64,000 nucleotides of DNA from Chromatocurvus sp046260765. GTDB taxonomy: Bacteria > Pseudomonadota > Gammaproteobacteria > Pseudomonadales > Halieaceae. This document shows positions 1-8,243 of this stretch, piece by piece. Where the stretch lies: assembly GCA_046260765.1 (NCBI GenBank), contig JBHEOO010000010.1, forward strand, positions 30,023-94,022, given 5' to 3'. Under the pieces are notes generated by a model. The model saw only the letters and a program-made list of their open reading frames with translations. It made no database searches and was not told the DNA's origin. The translations under genes and the position numbers were made by a program. The first letter of the stretch is position 1. Each line of letters opens with the position of its first letter.

Positions 1-756
1 GGCGGTGCCGACGCTGCAGGTGGCGATATTGATGCGCCCGCCATCCAGTCCCTCCATGGCGATGGAGAAGCCCTGACCCTCCTCGCCCAGACGGTAACTC
101 ACCGGAATACGCACATTGTCGAAGGTGACGGCGCGGGTCGGCTGGGCGTTCCAGCCCATTTTCTCTTCCTTCTTGCCATAGCTGATGCCTTCTGCATCCG
201 CCGGCACCAGCACCGCAGTGACACCCTTGGCACCGTCGTCGCCAGTGCGCAGCATGACCACCAGCACGTCGGTTTCACCGGCACCGGAAATGAACACCTT
301 GCTGCCGTTGATGACATAGTCGTCGCCATCCCGCTCGGCGCGGGTGCGCAGTTTTGCCGCGTCGGAGCCGGCACCGGGCTCGGTCAGGCAGTACGATGCC
401 AGCTTTTCGCCGGTAACCAGAGACGGGCACCATGCCTCGATCGTCTGCTCATTGCAGTACTTGCCGATCATGTTGGTGGCCATGTTGTGAATGGTCAGGA
501 AGGCCGCCGTGGTCGTGCAGCCCTTCGACAGCTCCTCAACGATCAGGCTGGCATCCAGGCGGCCCATACCCAGGCCGCCGGCGGACTCGGGCGTGTACAT
601 GCCCATAAAGCCAAGGGCCCCCGCCCTGGCCAGCACGTCTTTCGGAAAAACCGACTCCGCGTCCCAACGCGCAGCGTTGGGCGCCAGCTCCTTGTCCGAA
701 AAAGCCTTCGCGCTGTCGACATAAGCTTGCTGGTCTTCACTCAATGCGAAATCCAC
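1..756 (-). CDS. Acyl-CoA dehydrogenase, C-terminus cut by window edge
   Basis: FAD-dependent acyl-CoA dehydrogenase that introduces the alpha-beta double bond in an acyl-CoA. The 252 codons present cover the N-terminal helical domain and the middle beta domain. The start reads VDFALSEDQQAYVDSAKAF, and the family signature LTEPGAGSDAAKLRTRA sits near residues 127-143. The start is GTG at 756-754, chosen because GGGAG precedes it by about 7 nt and homologues begin at this DFALSEDQ block. The gene continues past base 1. It lies 34 bp downstream of mmsA on the same strand, so the substrate is probably a branched-chain acyl-CoA such as isobutyryl-CoA in valine breakdown. That assignment is inferred from context, not from active-site residues. 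Confidence 0.9.
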   Translation of the reverse strand, partial: MDFALSEDQQAYVDSAKAFSDKELAPNAARWDAESVFPKDVLARAGALGFMGMYTPESAGGLGMGRLDASLIVEELSKGCTTTAAFLTIHNMATNMIGKYCNEQTIEAWCPSLVTGEKLASYCLTEPGAGSDAAKLRTRAERDGDDYVINGSKVFISGAGETDVLVVMLRTGDDGAKGVTAVLVPADAEGISYGKKEEKMGWNAQPTRAVTFDNVRIPVSYRLGEEGQGFSIAMEGLDGGRINIATCSVGTA

Positions 757-790
757 GTATTTTCTCCCGTACCGGTTAGGTCGCCTGGCT

Positions 791-2296
791 TCAGCGCAGG
801 TTGATGCTCATGTTCGGCTGCCCGCCCCCGGTCGCGGCAGGCTCCTGGTAGCTCCACTTCGCGGTGATGGTCTTGGTCTCTGTATAAAAGCGCACCGCCT
901 GCTTGCCGTAGGCGTGCAGGTCACCGCGGAAGGAACCGCGCCAGCCGGTGAACGAGAAGAACGGCAGCGGCACCGGAATGGGGATGTTGATGCCCACCTG
1001 GCCGACCAGAATCTCGTGCTGGAACTTGCGCGCCGCACCGCCCGAGGCGGTGAACAGGGAAACCCCGTTGCCGACCTCAAGACTGTTGATCTGGGCGATA
1101 GCATCTTCCAGTGTCTCGACCTGCATGCAGCATAGAACCGGCCCGAAGATCTCTTCCCTGTAAATGCTCATCTCCGGCGTAACATCCTTGAACAGCGTGG
1201 GACCGACCCAGTTACCATCCGGGTAGCCCTCTACCGTACAGTTGCTGCCATCAAGCAGGCAGGTGGCGCCCTCTTCCGTCCCCTGCCTGATCAGCCCCAG
1301 CACGCGCTCACGGGCCTGCGGAGAAATAAGCGGGCCATAGGAGGCAGCGCCGTTGTCCCAGGCACCCGGCTGCGCCTTCGCCAGACGCTCGGCCAGGGCG
1401 TCGATCAGCTGGCTTGAATCACCCACGAACATCGCGACCGAGATTCCCATGCAGCGCTGACCACCGGCACCTACCGAGGAGCCGACCAGGGCGTTCAGCA
1501 CAGCGTTCGGATCTGCATCCGGCAGAATGACCATGTGATTCTTGGCGCCCATCATGCACTGCACGCGCTTGCCCGCCGCCGTCCCCGTGCGGTAAATATG
1601 TTCGCCCACGGGGCTTGAGCCAACAAACGAAGCCGCCTTGACGTCGGGGTGCTGGAGCAGCTGGTTGACCTGATCGGCACCGCCGTGAACCATGTTGAGC
1701 ACGCCCTTGGGGGCTCCCGCCTCGATGAACAGATCCACCAGTCGCACCGGCGTGAGGGGAACCTGCTCCGACGGCTTGAGCACGAAGGTATTGCCAGCGG
1801 CGATGGCCAGGGGAAACATCCAAAGTGGAATCATGGCCGGGAAGTTGAACGGCGTGATTCCGACGCAGACGCCCAACGGCTGTATATAGGTGTAGGTGTC
1901 GATGCCGTTGGCCACGTTCTCCACCGTCTCGCCCATCATGTTAGAGGGGATATTGGCGGCCTGCTCCACCACCTCAATACCGCGCCAGACATCCCCCTTG
2001 GCGTCTTCAAAGGTCTTGCCCGTGTCGTGGGCGAGAATTTCGCCCAGTTCGTCGTGGTGCTCCTTGAGCAGCGCCTGGTAGCGCATCATCAGGCGCGCGC
2101 GATCTGCAACCGGCACGTCGCGCCAGGTCTGGAACGCCTCTTGTGCGCTGGCGACCGCCACATCCACCTCGTTCTCGGTGGCAAAGGGTACTTCTGCGAG
2201 CACGGCCTGGGTAGCGGGATTGAGCACATCGCGTTTGTCGTTACTCGCACTCTGGACGAATTCGCCGTGGATAAACAGCGGAACCTGACGGGTCAT
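791..2296 (-). CDS. mmsA: Methylmalonate-semialdehyde dehydrogenase (CoA-acylating)
   Basis: Oxidises methylmalonate semialdehyde to propionyl-CoA with NAD+ and CoA in valine (and thymine) catabolism. The 501-residue protein has the aldehyde dehydrogenase fold, the cofactor loop TPFNFPAMIPLWM near 148-160 and the catalytic cysteine in GGQRCMGIS (C282). The usual ALDH general-base Glu is replaced by Asn in MGAKNHMV, which is typical of the CoA-dependent MMSDH subfamily. The reading frame stays open upstream to 2482, but ATG at 2296 begins the conserved MTRQVPLFIHGEF and has AGAGGTG before it. It is followed by an acyl-CoA dehydrogenase and faces an AraC regulator, the classic mms layout. Confidence 0.95.
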   Translation of the reverse strand: MTRQVPLFIHGEFVQSASNDKRDVLNPATQAVLAEVPFATENEVDVAVASAQEAFQTWRDVPVADRARLMMRYQALLKEHHDELGEILAHDTGKTFEDAKGDVWRGIEVVEQAANIPSNMMGETVENVANGIDTYTYIQPLGVCVGITPFNFPAMIPLWMFPLAIAAGNTFVLKPSEQVPLTPVRLVDLFIEAGAPKGVLNMVHGGADQVNQLLQHPDVKAASFVGSSPVGEHIYRTGTAAGKRVQCMMGAKNHMVILPDADPNAVLNALVGSSVGAGGQRCMGISVAMFVGDSSQLIDALAERLAKAQPGAWDNGAASYGPLISPQARERVLGLIRQGTEEGATCLLDGSNCTVEGYPDGNWVGPTLFKDVTPEMSIYREEIFGPVLCCMQVETLEDAIAQINSLEVGNGVSLFTASGGAARKFQHEILVGQVGINIPIPVPLPFFSFTGWRGSFRGDLHAYGKQAVRFYTETKTITAKWSYQEPAATGGGQPNMSINLR

Positions 2297-2451
2297 GGAA
2301 CACCTCTGACTGACGTTATAGTGATATCTCCTAAACTTTAGCAGCTGCGCCGATGGCCTGCCATTGACGAAATTGCGGGATATATGGACTATCTTGCTGA
2401 CGCCACCGCCAGCGTCATACCTCCGGTAACGGCAGCAGAAGGGGACCCGCC
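2297..2451. promoter_or_regulatory. Divergent promoter region between mmsA and the AraC regulator
   Basis: This 155-bp gap separates two divergent starts, so both promoters and any AraC-type binding sites must lie here or in the flanking codons. I could not assign -35/-10 hexamers or a direct-repeat operator with confidence. The role is inferred from gene arrangement. Confidence 0.45.
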
Positions 2452-3333
2452 ATGAGTACGCCATCCGACTGGCCACTGCCACCCGAGGGCATACGCTTCG
2501 TCTCGCCCGGGTTTATTCTGTCGGCCCTGAAGCGCAACCCCCTGACCCGGGATTGCTTCCCCACCGCTATGGGCTTTTACCCTCACGCACACGGCCATCG
2601 CATGCGCCGGGAGCGCCACGATGACAACCTGGTGATCTACTGCATTGCCGGGCGTGGCGAGCTGCAGCTTGGCGGCACCACCTACGCCGCGGGACCTGGC
2701 AGCCTCATGCTTTTACCCCAGGGTGTCGCCCACGAATACCGCGCCAGCAGCCGCGACCCCTGGCACCTCTACTGGGTTCACTGCCGCGGCGGCAGTATCG
2801 ATGCCTTCATGGACTACCTGGGCTATCGCCCGGACAAGCCGGTGCTGGAGGTAGACGTACATCCGGCCCTGATTGCCAGCTTCGACAGCCTGCTCGGGGT
2901 GCGCAGCACCGGCTATAGCCTGCCGGCCTTTATTAATGCCGCCAACCACCTTCGCCACCTGCTTACCCAGCTGTCCCTGGCCGCAAGCCAGCGCCGTGCC
3001 GCGCAGCCTGGAGAACTGGACCTGACCATGCTTCAGGACTACATGCGCGACAACATCGACAAGCGCCTGTCACTGGACGATCTGGCCGGACTCGCCAATC
3101 TGTCGCGATTTCACTTTGCCAATCGCTACAAGGCGCTGACGGGCTATTCGCCTATCAAGCATTTTCTGCACCTGAAAATGGAGGCGGCCTGTCGCATGCT
3201 GGATACGTCGCGGCGGAGTATCGGCAGTATTGCGGAAGAATTGGGGTATACAGATGCGCTGTATTTCTCGCGGGCGTTCAAGAGTGTGGTGGGGCTGTCG
3301 CCGCGGGATTATCGGGGGTCGGTGCGGCGGTGA
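2452..3333 (+). CDS. AraC-family transcriptional regulator, likely activator of mmsA operon
   Basis: A 293-residue regulator. The N-terminal cupin-like sensing domain (about residues 25-160) includes the PGSLMLLPQGVAHEY stretch typical of AraC arm/cupin domains. The C-terminal double helix-turn-helix is at about 195-290, with RLSLDDLAGLANLSRFHFANR and the signature SIGSIAEELGYTDALYFSRAF. ATG at 2452 is preceded by AGAAGGGGA. It is transcribed away from mmsA, the arrangement described for mmsR/mmsAB in Pseudomonas, so it probably activates the operon in response to a valine-pathway intermediate. The target is inferred from position only. Confidence 0.85.
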   Translation: MSTPSDWPLPPEGIRFVSPGFILSALKRNPLTRDCFPTAMGFYPHAHGHRMRRERHDDNLVIYCIAGRGELQLGGTTYAAGPGSLMLLPQGVAHEYRASSRDPWHLYWVHCRGGSIDAFMDYLGYRPDKPVLEVDVHPALIASFDSLLGVRSTGYSLPAFINAANHLRHLLTQLSLAASQRRAAQPGELDLTMLQDYMRDNIDKRLSLDDLAGLANLSRFHFANRYKALTGYSPIKHFLHLKMEAACRMLDTSRRSIGSIAEELGYTDALYFSRAFKSVVGLSPRDYRGSVRR

Positions 3334-3365
3334 CGTCAGCGCGGGGAACCGAGTGACATCCACCA

Positions 3366-3638
3366 TCAGGACTGATCGTAGTGACCACCAATAGCAAAGA
3401 CATAAATTGACCTGTCGTCGAATCGATAGATCAAACGATCCTTCTGCGAGATACGCCTGGACCACAGGCCTGAAAGATTGTGCTTTAGTGATTCAGGTTT
3501 TCCCAGGCCGGAAGATGGATCGTCTGATCGCAGCATTTCCTTGAGCAATTTGCACAGGCCCTTGTGCAAGCGTTTGTCGGTCTCACGCATAGCCTCATAC
3601 GCCTCCCAGGTGTTGCCCTGAAACACCAGTGATCTCAT
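3366..3638 (-). CDS. yoeB: YoeB-family toxin (ribosome-dependent mRNA endonuclease)
   Basis: A 90-residue RelE-superfamily toxin that would cut mRNA in the ribosomal A site when not bound by its antitoxin. The block KPESLKHNLSGLWSRRI is nearly the same as E. coli YoeB. The conserved Glu (KPE), Arg (SRRI) and C-terminal His/Tyr (GGHYDQS) thought to form the active site are all present, so the toxin looks intact. It has a few extra residues beyond the HY end. ATG at 3638 gives the expected start (MRSLVFQGNTWEAY). The longer open frame to 3764 is only the antitoxin region in another frame. It overlaps the antitoxin gene by 44 nt, indicating translational coupling. Confidence 0.92.
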   Translation of the reverse strand: MRSLVFQGNTWEAYEAMRETDKRLHKGLCKLLKEMLRSDDPSSGLGKPESLKHNLSGLWSRRISQKDRLIYRFDDRSIYVFAIGGHYDQS

Positions 3639-3891
3639 CCATCTGCTCGCCGGTCGGTGTATAGCCTTCTCCACGGGTGTGGGTTTCCAGAGAATCGGCG
3701 ATTTGCTGCATGAGGTTCCTGCTTTGGAGCACGTGCAGGGTTTCCTGTTCCCGCTCCCAGTCATCGGCGCCTATCACCACAAAAGCCTCTCCGGCTCGCC
3801 GTGTTACCTTGAGAGGCTCATGTCTGCTGACGACTCGCTCTACAACGCTTTTCAGATTGTCTCTGAATTTGTTTACGCTGATTGTGTCCAC
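3595..3891 (-). CDS. yefM: YefM-family antitoxin (Phd/YefM)
   Basis: A 98-residue antitoxin that would neutralise YoeB and autorepress the operon. The N-terminal Phd/YefM DNA-binding and dimerisation domain reads VDTISVNKFRDNLKSVVERV and continues to VTRRAGEAFVVIGADDWE. The C-terminal tail is the toxin-wrapping segment. I chose GTG at 3891 because AAGGTG precedes it and the family begins with M-x-T-I-S-x-x-x-F. An ATG at 3924 is in frame but has no family match ahead of the VDTIS block. The tail is longer than in E. coli YefM, and the toxin start codon lies inside it. Confidence 0.92.
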   Translation of the reverse strand: MDTISVNKFRDNLKSVVERVVSRHEPLKVTRRAGEAFVVIGADDWEREQETLHVLQSRNLMQQIADSLETHTRGEGYTPTGEQMDEITGVSGQHLGGV

Positions 3892-4048
3892 AATGGCACC
3901 TTGATGTACGGAAAGACCGTACAAGTTTACGTCAAGAGTCCAGACATCGCCAGGCTCGGCGTCAGCTTTATCCGTGCGGCTTTGTGTTCACCACAACACT
4001 ATGCATGTTGGCAGCGTTAGTAGCGGGTTCTCAATCTAAAAAACGCGC

Positions 4049-4513
4049 TCAGCGGTTCAGCTGCAGTAGCCCCTCGCGCTCGATCCGCAGTGCCCGCACG
4101 GTGCGGGCCACGGAGAGTTTGGCCTCAAGGCGATAGGGTAAGCCGTCTTCCGGCGGAGCGGCCATGAGATCGCGCAGCAGTACCAGTGAGCCCAGCAGGC
4201 CGGCGACCGTTTCCAGTTCTACCATGCCCTCACTGTAGGCGGGAATATTGACCGCCTCGGCGCTGACGCCGGACAGCGCCTTCTGCTCGCGCAGGAACAC
4301 CTGGTAGTGCATGCCCTCGATATTCAGCGGTGACGCGTTCGGATTCAGCACGCGCAACTGCACCAGGAAGCGCGCCTCCATCCCGCGGGAGGCCAGCGGC
4401 TTCAGCCCGACCAGATCGACTTCAGGGGTATCAAAGTCGGCCAGGGGGGTGGCGCAGGCTGTCAGCAGGGCCAGCAGTGTGGCGAGGGCGATTGCGGGAA
4501 CGGTGCGAGGCAT
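4049..4513 (-). CDS. LEA14-like (WHy domain) lipoprotein
   Basis: A 154-residue predicted lipoprotein. It has a hydrophobic signal (AIALATLLALLTAC) with lipobox L-T-A-C at about residues 17-20, then one LEA2/WHy domain. The domain shows the expected pattern of a hydrophobic beta-sandwich, with VDLVGLKPLASRGMEARFLV, the N-P-N-A-S-P-L-N-I-E-G core motif near residues 57-67, and a second strand pair near VNIPAYSEGMVELE. These proteins sit in the periplasm on a membrane anchor and are linked to stress tolerance, but no biochemical role is established. It ends near the toxin-antitoxin pair without obvious operon structure. Confidence 0.8.
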   Translation of the reverse strand: MPRTVPAIALATLLALLTACATPLADFDTPEVDLVGLKPLASRGMEARFLVQLRVLNPNASPLNIEGMHYQVFLREQKALSGVSAEAVNIPAYSEGMVELETVAGLLGSLVLLRDLMAAPPEDGLPYRLEAKLSVARTVRALRIEREGLLQLNR

Positions 4514-4957
4514 GAGGGGGTCCGGTGTGGAGTTCAGTGTAGTGTAGCTGGCAATGCCGTGGCGTGATTGGGAATAGTTCAGGTCGGCGCCGTCTCAACC
4601 ACCGCTCCCCCAATGTTCAAGAGCACCTTCGACCCGAAGTTCATGCTCGAACCGGGATCATGATAGCAGCCGGGTGTATAACAGCCTGCTATCGCTTATA
4701 TCGCCAACCCTATTTTCCTGCTCTCGTTTATAACCGAAAAACGTCTCCGCGGAGATCAACGGGCAAAATGCCGTTCCCTCGGTTTTCCGTTTTTCAGACA
4801 CAAGTTGCCTGCAAATGCAGCGCGCCTGATCTCATGAGGTTGCCAGACTGGCCTATGAAACAACGGAATGACCTCGACCAGAATCGATTTTCTTCATAGA
4901 GGCATCTGCAACACTGCGGTGCGCGCAGCATCAAGTTTCAGTATCCCCATGGCAAAT
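4514..4957. other. Gene-poor 444-bp stretch
   Basis: No convincing gene was found. The one longer frame (4564-4899, plus strand) has no ribosome site, no recognisable domain and a Cys/Arg-rich composition unlike real proteins here. Base composition is locally more AT-rich than the flanking genes. A weak hairpin, AACGG...CCGTT around an AAAA loop, lies near 4758-4775. The stretch lies upstream of the lipoprotein start (4513) and downstream of the methyltransferase-HNH stop (4958), so it may hold the lipoprotein promoter. Confidence 0.4.
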
Positions 4958-6646
4958 CTAATCATTGCCACCCAGCGTCCACTCCGCAAGCTGCTGGTCA
5001 GCCTTCAGTCTGGCACGCTGGTGACGCATGGCATGGTAGATATCTTGCACGCCCGGTGTGTCTGAAATGCCCGGAAGCGAACTGGCGGCCTCCAGCAGAA
5101 AGCGTTCTCTCCAAGGCGAATCAAGGTAGGCCGTCTGCCACCAGTGTTCGATACGCGTCCTCGCGAGGGAAAGCGTCGCAGCAGATGGGAGTCGGTCACC
5201 CTTCCCGAGGTTGACATCCGCCCTGGATGGAACCAGGTTCCAAAGATCGTTGTTCAACCAGCGGGACCACGGGAAACAGTGGTCAATGTGCGCGACGCGC
5301 AGCCGATGATCAGACCAGACACAGCGCACCGGTTTACCCGCGTCCCGCAGTGCCAGAACGCGATCATTGGCAATGCGCGTGTCCCGCCTGCCCTCCTCCC
5401 ACTCGAGCAGCCGGGCATCAATGGCGCCACCCCCGACCGACCACGAATCGGTGAGAGACACCCATTCACGAATAATCGCCGGTTCCAGCCAGCAGGCGTA
5501 CTGCCCCAGTGTTTGCCAGATAGCAACGGGAATACGCATCGTGCCGAACTGCGCAAGGTACGCCGGCGATACGGTCACCGGCTCGCGCCTGCGACGCAGC
5601 CGCCCTGGCTCCACCGCAAAAAGCGGATTCTCCGTTCCCGGCCAGGTGGTATGGCGAACGGGCATTTTCCTTATATTAGAGCATGCATCGCGAATCGCCT
5701 CGGTCAGTATCTCGCCACGCTCCGCATCCAGCCCGCCGCCGAGGCGTAAATCGAATCCGGAAAAGGATTCCAGCTGGTAGAACGCCTCACCGGCGAATCC
5801 CATACCGAGACGGGTATTGTTGGTTACCTGCACCCCATGTTGCAGCACCAGCGGCTTGTACAGCTTGAGCCAGTAAAGACCGACAACACCGAAAGGAATA
5901 TCAACGTAATCGTCCGTTCGTTGGATGACAATCCCAGGCAGGCCTTCCGCGATGCGCGTGAGCACACGTAGAAGCCCAAGCTTATAGGACGATGACTTGC
6001 GGTCATTGACTATCACGTGGCGCAGCAGCGGCAGGCTGCCGGTGCCATCATCGGGAATGACGAACACGACCGTCTCCCATGACACGTGCTTCCGCCCGGC
6101 CGTATCCGGCCACCTCTCACGCCTTGTTACAACCAGCGCACGCTGCCTGGCGCAGTGCTCCAACTCCTCCGCAGAAACCGGATGAAAGCCACGCCGGCGG
6201 TTCTCATCTTCATCACTCCCATGACGCAGCGTGATAACCAGCGTCCCACCCGGCTTCAACAATTCGGTGACGCTTCGAAACGCGCGCTCACGCGATCCTG
6301 GCGCCACATGCATCCACACAGCGCTTAGCAGTATCAGATCGAACCGATGCCCCATCGCCCGCAGTTTGCGTAACTCGGGAAGACTGTCATCCAGCCAGGT
6401 CACGTTCGGATGCGACGACGCCTCGCCCTGTGCGCGCATGCCGGCACTGGGCTCCACGGCGATCACGTCCCAGCCTTTCTCTGCCAGCCAGTTGGCGTCG
6501 CGCCCGGAACCTGCGCCGATATCGCAGGCAAAGCCAGGCGTTTGATCATGCAACAGCGGCAGCCATGCCGCGTGGACATCCTCGGGCCTCATCGCGTTGT
6601 AATCCGCGCTGAGCTTTGGGGCATGCGTGTCATAGAAGTCGGACAT
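4958..6646 (-). CDS. Fusion of SAM-dependent methyltransferase and HNH endonuclease
   Basis: A 562-residue two-domain protein. Residues about 1-210 form a class I methyltransferase with motif I DIGAGSGRD (42-50), an acidic end of strand beta2 (VIAVEPS) and the LLKPGGTLVITLRHG post-motif. Residues about 225-430 are a linker domain I do not recognise, containing LPLLRHVIVNDRKSSSYKLG. Residues 442-488 form an HNH module with IDH (D455, H456), the central Asn in LWNLVP (N470) and a final N-x-x-K (N479, K482) followed by DRLPS, as in the wNlv / Ks-DRLP type of HNH nucleases. The nuclease may cut nucleic acid, but the methyl acceptor is unknown. The start is uncertain: ATG 6646 begins MSDFYDTHAP, and another ATG lies 12-15 nt upstream. 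The gene stands alone. Confidence 0.8.
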   Translation of the reverse strand: MSDFYDTHAPKLSADYNAMRPEDVHAAWLPLLHDQTPGFACDIGAGSGRDANWLAEKGWDVIAVEPSAGMRAQGEASSHPNVTWLDDSLPELRKLRAMGHRFDLILLSAVWMHVAPGSRERAFRSVTELLKPGGTLVITLRHGSDEDENRRRGFHPVSAEELEHCARQRALVVTRRERWPDTAGRKHVSWETVVFVIPDDGTGSLPLLRHVIVNDRKSSSYKLGLLRVLTRIAEGLPGIVIQRTDDYVDIPFGVVGLYWLKLYKPLVLQHGVQVTNNTRLGMGFAGEAFYQLESFSGFDLRLGGGLDAERGEILTEAIRDACSNIRKMPVRHTTWPGTENPLFAVEPGRLRRRREPVTVSPAYLAQFGTMRIPVAIWQTLGQYACWLEPAIIREWVSLTDSWSVGGGAIDARLLEWEEGRRDTRIANDRVLALRDAGKPVRCVWSDHRLRVAHIDHCFPWSRWLNNDLWNLVPSRADVNLGKGDRLPSAATLSLARTRIEHWWQTAYLDSPWRERFLLEAASSLPGISDTPGVQDIYHAMRHQRARLKADQQLAEWTLGGND

Positions 6647-6767
6647 ATGGCCGAGCATACGGCGTTTGCCTGGACGATCAAGGTGAGGGCTTCCCCGCAT
6701 CAAACCTGCGCGCCCGGCACCGCCACAGGCCCTTGACTCACCTGCCCGCCGGCCCTACGTTCAGCTG

Positions 6768-7250
6768 ATGGAACGCAATCCGATTCACGCTCACACGCCA
6801 TACCTGTTCGACGCGCGGCTGTTCCTGGCCCACACGCTATTCCTGCTCGCGGCCTGGACGGTTTTCATCAAGTACCTGTTCCCCCTGGCCTTCGCGCTGG
6901 CCGAGAAAGCGACCTGGGACAGCTATATTTACTGGGACCTGTGGCCTGTAGCCCACGTCTGGCTGGGCTGGGCGCTGCTGACCCGACCGGGCTACACCCG
7001 TGTACTGGCAATTGGCATGTCACTCGTGGAGATCGTGATCATCGTCAGCCTGTTCACGGTCTTCCTGTCGGACCCCGAATGGTCAATCTGGCGCACGAAC
7101 TGGTTCATCAACAAGGTCTTCGTGCTGACCTGTTTTGTTCTGGTGCTGGCGATGGCGCTGTGGCATCCGGAACGTCTCGGACCGCCGGCTGTCGACAAGG
7201 AACTGGCGGAAAAACCTGAACCGGGTCGCGACCATCGCTCGGACCCCTGA
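6768..7250 (+). CDS. Conserved membrane protein of unknown function
   Basis: A 160-residue protein with four predicted membrane helices: about 18-40 (LFLAHTLFLLAAWTVFIKYLF), 57-72, 78-100 (VLAIGMSLVEIVIIVSLFTVF) and 115-135 (VFVLTCFVLVLAMALW). It ends in a charged soluble tail (KELAEKPEPGRDHRSDP). No catalytic or cofactor motif is visible and I do not recognise the family. It ends 20 bp before the Tat-exported aldo/keto reductase on the same strand, so the two may be cotranscribed and this could be a membrane partner. The start has no strong ribosome site. Confidence 0.65.
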   Translation: MERNPIHAHTPYLFDARLFLAHTLFLLAAWTVFIKYLFPLAFALAEKATWDSYIYWDLWPVAHVWLGWALLTRPGYTRVLAIGMSLVEIVIIVSLFTVFLSDPEWSIWRTNWFINKVFVLTCFVLVLAMALWHPERLGPPAVDKELAEKPEPGRDHRSDP

Positions 7251-7270
7251 ATCAACAGGAGGCACACAAC

Positions 7271-8200
7271 ATGTCAGGCGTCACGCGCAGACACATACTG
7301 CAGTTGATTGCAGCCGGCGCCGCCGGTGCCATGCTGAGCCCGGTAATGGCAGACAAACCGGCCGGGATGCTGAAAAAGCCCATTCCTTCCAGCGGCGAGC
7401 GCATACCCGTCATCGGCATGGGCACCTGGAAGACCTTCAACGTGGGCAATGACCGCAAGCTGCGTCAGGCCCGCACCCGGGTACTGGAGGAATTCTTCCG
7501 CCACGGCGGCGGCATGGTGGATTGCTCGCCGATGTACGGCTCCGCCGGTGAGGTGATGGGCTTTGCGCTGGAGCAGTTGGGCACCAGCGAGCCGCTGTTC
7601 GCCGCCGAAAAGGTCTGGACCGAGAACGGCGGCGCCACCCGCGCGGAGGTGACTGAACTCGAGTCGACCTGGGGTATCGCGCCCTTCGACCTGATGCAGA
7701 TTCATAATCTGGTCGCCTGGCGTGAGCACCTGGCAGCCCTCAGGGAAATGAAGCAGCAGGGCGACATCCGCTATATCGGTGTTACGACCTCACACGGCCG
7801 GCGTCACGACGAGCTCGAACAGCTCATGTCCAATGAAGACGATATCGACTTCGTGCAGCTGACCTACAGCATTACCGCCCGGGAAGCAGAGCGTCGCCTT
7901 CTGCCGCTGGCGCGGGAGCGCGGCATCGCGATCATCGCCAACCGGCCCTACGACAGCGGCCCGCTGATCAAGCGCCTCAAGGCTCGGGAAGAGCTGCCCG
8001 CCTGGGCGAGGCAGGAATTCGACTGCAACACCTGGGCGGATTTTCTGCTCAGGTTCATCGTCAGCCATCCGGCGCTCACCTGCGCCATCCCGGCCACCTC
8101 TCAGGTCGCGCACATGAACGAGAATATGCAGGCCGGCAGCGGCCCCATGCCCACGCCAGCGCTGCGCCAGCGCATGATCCGGCATATCGAAGCGCTGTGA
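7271..8200 (+). CDS. Aldo/keto reductase with Tat signal peptide
   Basis: A 309-residue NAD(P)H-type aldo/keto reductase with a twin-arginine leader (TRRHILQLIAAGAAGAML) at residues 5-22, so it is probably exported folded to the periplasm. The TIM-barrel catalytic set can be traced: Asp and Tyr in VDCSPMYGSAGEVMG, Lys in FAAEKVW and His in LMQIHNL. ATG at 7271 follows a strong AGGAGG. The substrate is unknown. Periplasmic oxidoreductases of this fold are found in several proteobacteria, but how one would get NAD(P)H outside the cytoplasm is unclear. The preceding membrane protein gene may be in the same operon. Confidence 0.88.
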   Translation: MSGVTRRHILQLIAAGAAGAMLSPVMADKPAGMLKKPIPSSGERIPVIGMGTWKTFNVGNDRKLRQARTRVLEEFFRHGGGMVDCSPMYGSAGEVMGFALEQLGTSEPLFAAEKVWTENGGATRAEVTELESTWGIAPFDLMQIHNLVAWREHLAALREMKQQGDIRYIGVTTSHGRRHDELEQLMSNEDDIDFVQLTYSITAREAERRLLPLARERGIAIIANRPYDSGPLIKRLKAREELPAWARQEFDCNTWADFLLRFIVSHPALTCAIPATSQVAHMNENMQAGSGPMPTPALRQRMIRHIEAL

Positions 8201-8243
8201 CGCGTCCTCGGCAACGCCGGTTCACGCGCTGCGTTACGGCATA

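Noticed and set aside
4564..4899. 111-codon frame in the gene-poor stretch
   Set aside because: No ribosome site, no hydrophobic or domain pattern, and Cys/Arg-rich random-looking composition.
4958..6646. Classical type II restriction-modification system
   Set aside because: No DNA-methyltransferase catalytic motif and no separate restriction gene; only a fused protein of unknown target.
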